A stretch of DNA of 10,405 bases from an uncultured Alphaproteobacteria bacterium (GTDB taxonomy: Bacteria; Pseudomonadota; Alphaproteobacteria; Micavibrionales; Micavibrionaceae), in contig CAKZKV010000235.1 of the NCBI GenBank assembly GCA_937124505.1, positions 1 through 10,405 of the forward strand, written 5' to 3'. The notes beneath the pieces were generated by a model. It saw nothing but the letters and a program-made list of their open reading frames with translations, made no database searches and had not been told where the DNA came from. Made by a program: the position numbers and the translations under genes. Positions 1 to 5,583 of this stretch are shown here, one piece after another. How positions within the stretch are numbered: position 1 is the first letter of the stretch; each line of letters opens with the position of its first letter.

Positions 1-434
1 GTGTAATCTTTACCATTTTCTGTTCCTTGCAACCCCGTACCTTTTACTGTCTCAATTTCAAAAGCTTGGGCATTTACCGCTATTCTATATTTTGCCGTTG
101 CTGCCATAACGCCTTGAGAGATACGGGCAATGTAAACAGCGCGCGCCAGATTATTAAGATCAGGCTGGCTTATTTCAGGTAACCAGATCAAAACACCGGA
201 ACCCATTGTTGCGACGGAATCCAAGTTAAAGCACTGATGACAGAAAATACATGTTGTCACCAGATTGGAGTCGGCTTCATTTTTGGAGTTGCCGTCGAGA
301 TAATGGATTTGCTGATATTTTTCGGCGCGAAACTGGCAGTAATGGCAAGTATGGTCATCACGCTTAAAAATATGAGCTGTTTTTGACGCGGAGAGTTTTT
401 TTTGCGATTTTTGGCGCAGTACTCCAAGTTGCAT
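1..434 (-). CDS. icmJ: Dot/Icm type IVB secretion protein IcmJ/DotN, C-terminus off the left edge
   Basis: Reading the minus strand from the ATG at 434 gives an open frame of 144 codons that runs off the window at base 1. Two zinc-ligand pairs are visible: CHYC (Cys30, Cys33) and CIFC (Cys62, Cys65, with Cys68 nearby). Between them lies the segment HYLDGN (residues 45-50), as in an HNH-like fold. The following MGSGVLIWLPEI (77-88) and LNNLARAVYIARI (93-105) match the IcmJ/DotN pattern I remember from Legionella, where the protein belongs to the DotL/DotM coupling complex that receives effectors at the inner membrane. It is thought to be structural, not a nuclease. A good Shine-Dalgarno (AAGGA, 444-448) lies 9 bases before the ATG. 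The gene follows the IcmC/D-like gene by 17 bases, matching the icmC-icmD-icmJ-icmB order. About 60 residues are probably missing, judging by the Legionella protein of roughly 200 residues. An ordinary HNH protein is the main alternative. Confidence 0.85.
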   Translation of the reverse strand, partial: MQLGVLRQKSQKKLSASKTAHIFKRDDHTCHYCQFRAEKYQQIHYLDGNSKNEADSNLVTTCIFCHQCFNLDSVATMGSGVLIWLPEISQPDLNNLARAVYIARISQGVMAATAKYRIAVNAQAFEIETVKGTGLQGTENGKDY

Positions 435-443
435 GTATAAATA

Positions 444-448
444 TCCTT
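444..448 (-). promoter_or_regulatory. Ribosome binding site of icmJ
   Basis: The minus strand reads AAGGA, with a 9-base spacer to the ATG at 434. It lies in the 17-base gap after the TAG stop of the upstream gene and fixes the icmJ start. Confidence 0.6.
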
Positions 449-451
449 GTT

Positions 452-1795
452 CTAACTAAATGCGACAGTTGGCAATCCTGCAATAGGGCCTAGTGTTTTT
501 GAGACAGCCGTCAGGAATGGTCCCAGATTAACAAGAATAGCGCCGCCAAGCAAGTGGGTTACAGCAGACATCATAGATGCCTGTTGATCGCCTTCAGCAA
601 CAGCTCTGAAAAGAAATAGTCCCCGTACGAAACTGACCCATCCTAATATCAACATATAGGCGAGGACGGCACTGATGAAGTTTTCCAGACGTTCTTCATA
701 GTCAACAAGGCCGCCGCCGGGAACTGTCAGGTCAACTTTTGTTTCCGCGGTGTCATCTCCAAACAGGGTGGTTGCAAAAGCTGCCATGGTGGGGCCGATT
801 GCCAGCAAGGCGGAGCCAGTAATAAAGGTCATAATTGTACCAATACCGCCGGGACCTCGTGGACCTTCCTGCATGGTTTTCATCATGCGGAAGATGCCGA
901 TAATGATCAGGGTCATCCCTGCAATATAACAGAATCCCTTGATAACAAATTGTGTGACCCCGTAAATATTGAAGACAAAGTTGCCGACAATCATATCTAA
1001 GGTCTGACCGCCTGCACTTGTATGAAGGTTAAAGTCAGTTGTGTCCATTCCTGTGCCAACACCAGCATAAAGGGTCTGTATTGCGGTTTCCAGTGTATAG
1101 GGGAAGATCAATAAGAGTGTGGCCACCACAAATTTTTGGAACGGTTGCCACAAAGAGTTTTGTCCAGGGTCTTCAACACTGGCTTTAAGATTAACGGCAG
1201 CAAAGTACATCATGGCCAAGCCGGCAATATAAGAAAATCCGCTGAATAAGCCAGGAAGGTTGGACATGCGTTCCCACATTGTACAGAGAATACCGCCGAG
1301 CATGGTTTGGTAGCCTGCATTGGCACAAGCAGCAGTCGGGTTGCCAAGCTCTGTGACAGCCCCTCCGGAAAGGACATAAACTTTTTGTCCGCCCACGTCG
1401 GCATAAAAATTTGTACCCGCTACATTAAAACCGCCTGGGCCTTTGGCCGTGTCAATCAGGACCTCGTATGTGAACGGAAGGGCCAGCAATAATCCGGATA
1501 CAATAAATTCAACAATAGGTGTGCGCAGCGGCATTTCACGAGGGCCAGCAACAACATGTTTATTCAGGTCAAGAACACCTTTCACTCCCAGCCCCAGTCC
1601 TGTCAGGTAAGCTGCGATGGAGACCAGTCCGGGCAGGCTGACCGAATTTTCCAGAAGGTTCTCTATCATACAGTTGAGGTCTTCTGTGGCACTGGAGCAG
1701 GCCCCGGCATATGCTTTTGCGGATGCTTTTGCGGAAGTCAGCAAAAATACTGTGAGAGTGGCTAGAAAGGTATTTAAATAATTCGCTAAACGCAT
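452..1795 (-). CDS. Polytopic inner-membrane protein of a Dot/Icm system with four IcmC/DotE - IcmD/DotP-like units
   Basis: The likely product has 447 residues from the ATG at 1795. It starts with a signal-peptide-like stretch (MRLANYLNTF, then TVFLLTSAKASAKA). Four similar blocks follow, each with one hydrophobic helix starting near a tyrosine-glycine motif, a short Gly/Pro-rich polar linker, and a second helix with a central proline. The first helices begin YLTGLGLG, YIAGLAMM, YIAGMTLI and YMLILGWV at residues 63, 189, 290 and 380. The second contain LPFTYEVL, FPYTLETA, GPTMAAFA and GPFLTAVS. This two-helix layout is that of the small membrane proteins IcmC/DotE and IcmD/DotP of type IVB secretion systems, and the gene sits directly before icmJ, where icmC-icmD lie in Legionella. 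The first repeat is separated from the second by a cysteine-containing extracytoplasmic loop (about residues 120-175). The frame stays open back to 1918, but those 41 codons are AT-rich, hydrophilic and lack a ribosome site, so I reject that start. The precise Dot/Icm name is uncertain. Confidence 0.7.
   Translation of the reverse strand: MRLANYLNTFLATLTVFLLTSAKASAKAYAGACSSATEDLNCMIENLLENSVSLPGLVSIAAYLTGLGLGVKGVLDLNKHVVAGPREMPLRTPIVEFIVSGLLLALPFTYEVLIDTAKGPGGFNVAGTNFYADVGGQKVYVLSGGAVTELGNPTAACANAGYQTMLGGILCTMWERMSNLPGLFSGFSYIAGLAMMYFAAVNLKASVEDPGQNSLWQPFQKFVVATLLLIFPYTLETAIQTLYAGVGTGMDTTDFNLHTSAGGQTLDMIVGNFVFNIYGVTQFVIKGFCYIAGMTLIIIGIFRMMKTMQEGPRGPGGIGTIMTFITGSALLAIGPTMAAFATTLFGDDTAETKVDLTVPGGGLVDYEERLENFISAVLAYMLILGWVSFVRGLFLFRAVAEGDQQASMMSAVTHLLGGAILVNLGPFLTAVSKTLGPIAGLPTVAFS
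488..1639 (-). repeat. Four degenerate protein-level repeats (two-helix units)
   Basis: Approximate unit limits on the minus strand are 1639-1439, 1261-1061, 961-755 and 682-488. They are recognisable only at protein level: helix, Gly/Pro linker, helix with a central proline. The spacing shrinks from 126 to 101 to 90 residues. The second and third units are most alike at their first helix (YIAGL and YIAGM). No nucleotide repeat is evident, so the duplications are old. Confidence 0.65.
1711..1735 (-). repeat. Perfect 12-base tandem duplication in the signal peptide region
   Basis: The 12-mer ATGCTTTTGCGG (plus strand) occurs twice without interruption, at 1711-1722 and 1723-1734, plus one extra base. 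On the coding strand it encodes SAKA-SAKA, so it doubles an A-x-A type signal peptidase site of the IcmC/D-like protein. It keeps the frame and probably arose by slippage. Confidence 0.7.
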
Positions 1796-1907
1796 GGGCT
1801 TATTCTTTTTTTTGTCAATATTTATTTTTAATAAATTTCTAATATTAATTTCATCATATTTTATATTAGATTTGCAAATTTTATTATAAACCGCAAAGTC
1901 CTTAAGA
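1796..1907 (-). promoter_or_regulatory. AT-rich leader of the Dot/Icm gene pair, candidate promoter
   Basis: These 112 bases are strikingly AT-rich compared with both neighbours. The minus strand has a perfect TATAAT at 1888-1883, which would give a leader of roughly 80 bases before the ATG at 1795. I find no convincing -35 element at the right distance. A TTGACA occurs only 17 bases before the ATG and is too close to serve this start. This is the most likely place for a promoter of the secretion genes, since the preceding genes are not part of that system. Confidence 0.35.
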
Positions 1908-2717
1908 CTATTTAACATTTGTTAAATGCATAATCAGGGCACCATAATCCGTTTTAACCAGAATTTTAACCGGGACAGCATATTCAAATCCTTCAACTTT
2001 CGCCATCCAGACTGACGGCAAGGCGCCTTTTTGACGTCCTTGCTCCTGTATAGACAGCCATCCACGAGGTTTTTTATGCCAATGTCCTCCTTTTGGCTCA
2101 ATTTCCACGGTACAGGTGCGAGCTGGGCCAGAGAATATATTGTATTTTGATTTCGCCAGATTTTGTTGTCCCTTGTCTCGAAAATACAGTGTAAAGCGAC
2201 GTCTACCATCAAAGATGTCTGACTCACCTGCGCATTCTGAGGTTTTAATCATATGGTCCATGACTTCCAGTGTCGCAGACAGAAGATCTGTCGTATCTTT
2301 TGTGAGCGTTAAATCAATTTCGGGCGTGACCGTTTCTTTATTATCCTCTTCAATCGTAAGGGACTTTAAGTTGTTGTTTTCATAAAGGAATGTCTTTGTT
2401 TCTGTTTCTCCGCGCCAAGTAGAAACAGATTGGTGTTTAGAGGGGATGAAGGAATCTTGCTGTAATGCTCCCTCTGTTTTGAATTGTCCTGCCCAAGGGA
2501 CGAGAGAACTGAGCCAGCCGCGTGTTCTGGCGTCTACAGAAACAGCATATTTTGGCTCTGCAACATTGAAGGACAGTTTTGCCTCTACAACGTGAAGGCC
2601 TCCAGCATAAACCTGATAGGTAAATTCCTTTGTTTCTGCATGGGAAGACGTGTTTAATAAAAGCAAAATTAGGAGTATTTTCTTAAAAATAAATGCCTTC
2701 AATACAACTTTTTTCAC
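1908..2717 (-). CDS. Exported DUF3108 family protein
   Basis: This 269-residue protein has a clear signal peptide: Lys-rich start, hydrophobic run ILLILLLLN at 14-22, probable cleavage after SSHA near residue 27. The mature part is beta-rich and fits DUF3108, a family of periplasmic or outer-membrane-associated proteins of unknown function common in Proteobacteria. Supporting features are the early TYQVYAGGL motif, a middle section ending in a Cys-containing segment (PARTCTVEI), and a final strand PVKILVKTDYGALIMHL. The start is the GTG at 2717, backed by an AGGAGG site. It overlaps the end of the FemAB-like gene by 35 bases, which implies co-transcription and probably translational coupling. 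The TAG stop lies in the leader of the Dot/Icm genes. No function can be given, and any role in secretion or the envelope is only suggested by position. Confidence 0.75.
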   Translation of the reverse strand: MKKVVLKAFIFKKILLILLLLNTSSHAETKEFTYQVYAGGLHVVEAKLSFNVAEPKYAVSVDARTRGWLSSLVPWAGQFKTEGALQQDSFIPSKHQSVSTWRGETETKTFLYENNNLKSLTIEEDNKETVTPEIDLTLTKDTTDLLSATLEVMDHMIKTSECAGESDIFDGRRRFTLYFRDKGQQNLAKSKYNIFSGPARTCTVEIEPKGGHWHKKPRGWLSIQEQGRQKGALPSVWMAKVEGFEYAVPVKILVKTDYGALIMHLTNVK

Positions 2718-3633
2718 CGTTCAATCCCTCCTTAAAGTGTTGAATCCCTTTCGCATCATACGCATTTATTCCGCCCAGATCAAAGTCTTTTATGTCATCT
2801 TCTTTCATGCGTTTGATTGCTTCCCAGAGAAGAAAATAGTTCGCGGACAGCTCCCGTCCAGTTTCAGATACGTGCCCGATTTGATATGTTGCGGAGCAGC
2901 CATGATAAAAAATCAATGCTGAAGCGACGATCTTCTCTTTATGTATTGCATGGCACAAAAGCGCTTTTTTTGTTTTTGTAAATACTTCATAAAATGCTGG
3001 CACATCCTTTGGGGTAATATTCCTATATCGCTTTTGATGGGTGTCTGCCTGGTAATTGAACAGGAATTCCGGCAAGGTATGACCTTTTAAATCAACAAGA
3101 AACGACAAGTTTTTGCGATAGGCGCGGTTGAGCTGATGGCGCCATTTTTGTTTTAAGTGGGCGCGCAATGTGTCTTCTTTCCCTGTTATGTCCAGCCATA
3201 TGGTTTCGTAAGCGGGAGAGGTTTTTGCGAAAAAGAATCCGTTGTTCGTCATAAATATCTGACTTTTATCGCTTTTTTGTAAAAGGGGAATGATGCGGCG
3301 TTTGCGTCCAAAACGAGCCGGAAACTGGTGATTTAATTCTTTGAAAAATACATTGGATTTTTCTTCTATGTTATTGGAACAAAACCATAATGGCCCCATA
3401 TCAAGAATGAGTGCATGTATAAACCCGCATAAAGTTGAGGCCTCTGCAATTTGCACCAGACCTTCCTCTTTTCCGTCAATGTTAATAAGCCCCCATTTGC
3501 CGCGTTGCCCTTTCCCGGGGTAGACGGCCTTTGCATATTCATAAGATTGTAAGAGAGGTGTGCGTCGAATAGATGAAAATCTTTTGTTCCATTCTTCCAG
3601 TGAAAGGCTATTCCAATGAATGCGGCAGTCCAT
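2683..3633 (-). CDS. FemAB-like / GNAT-fold (acetyltransf_6) aminoacyl- or acyltransferase
   Basis: This protein has 316 residues from the ATG at 3633. The family call rests on the C-terminal half. RHQLNRAYRKNL is the basic segment typical of FemAB and BioF2-like proteins. It is followed by IVASALIFYHG and YQIGHVSETGRELSANYFLLW, then the near-terminal FDLGGINAYDAKGIQHFKEGLNG, which closely fits the FDLGG..GI..FK.G signature. Known members add amino acids from aminoacyl-tRNA to peptidoglycan precursors or transfer acyl groups in envelope biogenesis; the substrate here is unknown. No signal peptide is seen, so it is cytoplasmic. The frame is open to 3735, but that start would overlap the divergent channel gene by 89 bases, and Met at 3633 begins the family-like sequence. 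No Shine-Dalgarno precedes it. It pairs with the DUF3108 gene through a 35-base overlap. Confidence 0.7.
   Translation of the reverse strand: MDCRIHWNSLSLEEWNKRFSSIRRTPLLQSYEYAKAVYPGKGQRGKWGLINIDGKEEGLVQIAEASTLCGFIHALILDMGPLWFCSNNIEEKSNVFFKELNHQFPARFGRKRRIIPLLQKSDKSQIFMTNNGFFFAKTSPAYETIWLDITGKEDTLRAHLKQKWRHQLNRAYRKNLSFLVDLKGHTLPEFLFNYQADTHQKRYRNITPKDVPAFYEVFTKTKKALLCHAIHKEKIVASALIFYHGCSATYQIGHVSETGRELSANYFLLWEAIKRMKEDDIKDFDLGGINAYDAKGIQHFKEGLNGEKSCIEGIYF
2727..2732 (-). promoter_or_regulatory. Strong ribosome binding site for the DUF3108 gene
   Basis: The minus strand carries a consensus AGGAGG, 9 bases before the GTG at 2717. It lies inside the coding end of the upstream gene and decides the GTG start. 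Confidence 0.75.
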
Positions 3634-3646
3634 TAAACTATAAAAT
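3634..3646. promoter_or_regulatory. 13-base divergent gap between two start codons
   Basis: The gap is taaactataaaat, with ATG codons on both sides facing outwards. Both genes lack a Shine-Dalgarno. Their promoters must lie inside each other's coding sequence, or the messages start at or near the ATG (leaderless). TATAGT on the minus strand and TATAAA on the plus strand are -10-like, but no -35 is convincing. Confidence 0.35.
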
Positions 3647-4087
3647 ATGTTTGTGCAATTTGTTCTGGGATCTATTCTGGTGACGATAACCGTTTTTGTC
3701 CATGCTATTATTCTGGACAAATTGATTAAATACATCGATCACCATAGCCATGCTTGGCGTATGAGGTTTGTCAGGCATTGGAAGATCGTCCTGATAACGA
3801 TCACGGTGATGGGGGTCATGGCGGCAAATATGCTTGAAATATGGATTTGGGCTGTCGCCTATTATGTTATTCAGGCACAAGGTATCAATGATTTTGAGAC
3901 AGCCTTGTATTTTTCAACCTCGGCCTTTACGACGGTTGGCTTTGGCGATATTTACCTGCAAGCTGATTGGCGGCTGATGAGCAGTTTCGAATCAGCAAAT
4001 GGCATGATTCTTTTTGGCTGGAGCACGGCCTTTATTTTTGATGTTGTTTCAAAGCTTTACAGGGACGAAAAGTTTAAAGACAAGTAA
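3647..4087 (+). CDS. Small potassium channel family protein (Ion_trans_2 type)
   Basis: This 146-residue membrane protein has a hydrophobic helix at about 3-25, a second at about 46-75 (IVLITITVMGVMAA then IWIWAVAYYV), a pore loop, and a last helix at about 115-136 (GMILFGWSTAFIFDVV). The pore carries the selectivity filter TTVGFGD (residues 95-101), the hallmark of potassium-selective channels. It has no cytoplasmic RCK or cyclic-nucleotide domain, so gating control is not apparent. Similar 140-residue channel subunits are common in Alphaproteobacteria, and a tetramer in the inner membrane is expected. The start at 3647 has no Shine-Dalgarno but gives the full first helix. The stop is only 6 bases from the stop of the convergent PRC-barrel gene. 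Confidence 0.8.
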   Translation: MFVQFVLGSILVTITVFVHAIILDKLIKYIDHHSHAWRMRFVRHWKIVLITITVMGVMAANMLEIWIWAVAYYVIQAQGINDFETALYFSTSAFTTVGFGDIYLQADWRLMSSFESANGMILFGWSTAFIFDVVSKLYRDEKFKDK

Positions 4088-4093
4088 TCTTGG

Positions 4094-4780
4094 TTAATCT
4101 GGAATGCCCTCGGCGGTGAATTGCTGAACAACCTCCACATATTCTTCCGCTAGTTCCAGATCGTTTGACAAGCCTGTATTTTTGATACGCAGGCCATTTG
4201 GATAGGGGAGTGCAATGCGCTCATGTTCCGGGCGGGTGAGCATATCTTTAATCAGGACGCCGACAACTTTTCGGGTTTCTTTATCCGTGATGACACGCTC
4301 AACTTCCCCGATACTCTCTCCAGTCGGAAGCAGGATTTCGCGCCCATGTAGCCGCCGGGCACTCACAAGACCTTCGCTCTCCTCTCCGGAGGCTGTCTCA
4401 ATGCTGGCCAGCCAGGTTGCCAGATGTTCTTCCATTTCGGCAGCTTTATAGGCAACCTGATAGCTGCTTTCGGCCCTGTCAATTTCTTCATAGGCGATGT
4501 TCAGGATTTGATCGCCAAAGGCCATGGTATTTAAGTCTCCGACCAGTTGTTCAACTTCCCCGCGGCTATTGATCAAAAAATCCTGTACGGTGCCAATTTG
4601 CTGGTTATCGCTATCTGCGATGTTTTCCTGAATATGATCGCCGATAAAGTAATAGGTTCCAATGTTTTTATTCAATGAAATCAATTCTTTTGTATAAGAC
4701 TCAATATCTGTATTTGCCGCATGAGCGGGAAAGAAAGGAAAAAATACCGCCATAAAAAACGGCAAAATAAAACGTAACAT
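4094..4780 (-). CDS. Exported protein with two PRC-barrel domains
   Basis: This 228-residue protein has an N-terminal signal peptide (MLRFILPFFMAVFFPFFPAHA, probable cleavage after residue 21). Two PRC-barrel-like domains follow, at about 44-115 and 142-205. The first has DHIQENIADSDNQQIGTV and FLINSRGEVEQLV. The second has LHGREILLPTGESIGEV, a VITDKETRKVVGVLI core and RIALPYPNGL. PRC barrels are found in photosynthetic reaction centre H subunits, RimM and many stress or envelope proteins; the exported double-barrel form has no assigned function. The linker (105-135) is acidic and helix-prone. A moderate ribosome site (GGGA) precedes the ATG. The upstream 48-base gap is AT-rich and may hold its own promoter, so the gene need not depend on truA. 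Confidence 0.7.
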   Translation of the reverse strand: MLRFILPFFMAVFFPFFPAHAANTDIESYTKELISLNKNIGTYYFIGDHIQENIADSDNQQIGTVQDFLINSRGEVEQLVGDLNTMAFGDQILNIAYEEIDRAESSYQVAYKAAEMEEHLATWLASIETASGEESEGLVSARRLHGREILLPTGESIGEVERVITDKETRKVVGVLIKDMLTRPEHERIALPYPNGLRIKNTGLSNDLELAEEYVEVVQQFTAEGIPD

Positions 4781-4808
4781 AAGATCCCACTTTCTTAAAA
4801 TTTTATTA

Positions 4809-4839
4809 ATTATGTAATATATTTTTGCTCAGAAGTCAA
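4809..4839 (-). promoter_or_regulatory. Candidate promoter of the PRC-barrel gene
   Basis: On the minus strand, TTGACT (4839-4834) overlaps the last codons of truA. It is followed by TACATA after 17 bases (4816-4811) or CATAAT after 19 bases (4814-4809). The -35 matches consensus at five of six positions; the -10 is weaker or off-spacing. The surrounding AT-rich gap supports a promoter, but the call is tentative. Confidence 0.35.
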
Positions 4840-5581
4840 CCCTAAACAGATAAAGTCCGGCAGCCGGTGCTGTTATTCCTCCTTTTGTACGATCTTTGGC
4901 TTCAAGAGCCACTTTGACATCGTTTGGCGTCCATTTATTTTCACCAACAAGGACAAGCGTGCCTATAAAATTACGGATCTGATGATGAAGGAAGGAACGG
5001 GCTTCGGCTTCTATGACAATTATATCGCCTTCCCGGTGGATATCAAGGCGGTCCAGTGTTCTCAAGGGGGATTTTGCCTGACATTGCGAATCGCGGAAGG
5101 TGGTAAAGTCGTGATGTCCCAGTAAAACCTGCGCCGCTTCATGCATTTTTTCAGCATCGAGCGGTTTTTTGATATGCCAGACCTGATTTGCCTGAAACGT
5201 GGGTGGGGCCGGACGGTTCAGGATCAGGTAACGATACATTTTATTGACTGCGCTGTAACGGGCATGAAAGTCCTCTGAAACTTCCTCGGCATGAAGAATG
5301 CTGATTGGTTGAGGGCGCAGGTGGGCATTGATGGCTTTGAGTAGCTCAAACCCGGACAAGGGACGTTCCCCGTAATCCAGATCAAAATGGGCAACCTGTC
5401 CGCAGGCATGCACGCCCGCATCCGTTCGCCCGGCGGCATGAATGACAATTTCCTGCTGACAGAATTTTGTGATGGCCTCTTCAATGGACTGCTGAATGGA
5501 TGGAACATTTTCCTGCCGTTGCCAGCCGGAATAATCTCTTCCGTCATATTCAATCGTGATTTTCCATCTTTTTAAGGGCAT
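4829..5581 (-). CDS. truA: tRNA pseudouridine(38-40) synthase TruA
   Basis: This 250-residue enzyme converts uridines 38-40 of the tRNA anticodon arm to pseudouridine. The N-terminal IEYDGRDYSGWQRQ and the catalytic motif GRTDAGVHA (51-59, nucleophile Asp54) identify it. Further family segments follow: DFHARYSAVNKMYRY (about 104-118), the GHHDFTTF region (about 154-161), RSFLHHQIRNFIGTLV near 195-210, and TAPAAGLYLFRVDF at the C-terminus. Length is normal. It lies 2 bases after the methyltransferase stop and follows def-fmt in the usual alphaproteobacterial order. Its ribosome site (AAGGA, 5595-5599) lies inside the end of the upstream gene, 13 bases before the ATG, and can pair into a small hairpin. 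Confidence 0.95.
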   Translation of the reverse strand: MPLKRWKITIEYDGRDYSGWQRQENVPSIQQSIEEAITKFCQQEIVIHAAGRTDAGVHACGQVAHFDLDYGERPLSGFELLKAINAHLRPQPISILHAEEVSEDFHARYSAVNKMYRYLILNRPAPPTFQANQVWHIKKPLDAEKMHEAAQVLLGHHDFTTFRDSQCQAKSPLRTLDRLDIHREGDIIVIEAEARSFLHHQIRNFIGTLVLVGENKWTPNDVKVALEAKDRTKGGITAPAAGLYLFRVDF

Positions 5582-5583
5582 TT

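Noticed and set aside
1..434. HNH homing or restriction endonuclease
   Set aside because: The Cys pairs could suggest HNH, but the LIWLPEI and LARAVYIARI segments and the position after the DotE/DotP-like gene fit IcmJ/DotN better.
1934..2227. Alternative minus-strand frame inside the DUF3108 gene
   Set aside because: It is a different-frame shadow; the DUF3108 frame has a signal peptide, a strong ribosome site and the family layout.
3634..3735. Longer N-terminus for the FemAB-like protein
   Set aside because: It would overlap the start of the potassium channel gene by 89 bases on the other strand and adds a sequence without family character; the ATG at 3633 is preferred.
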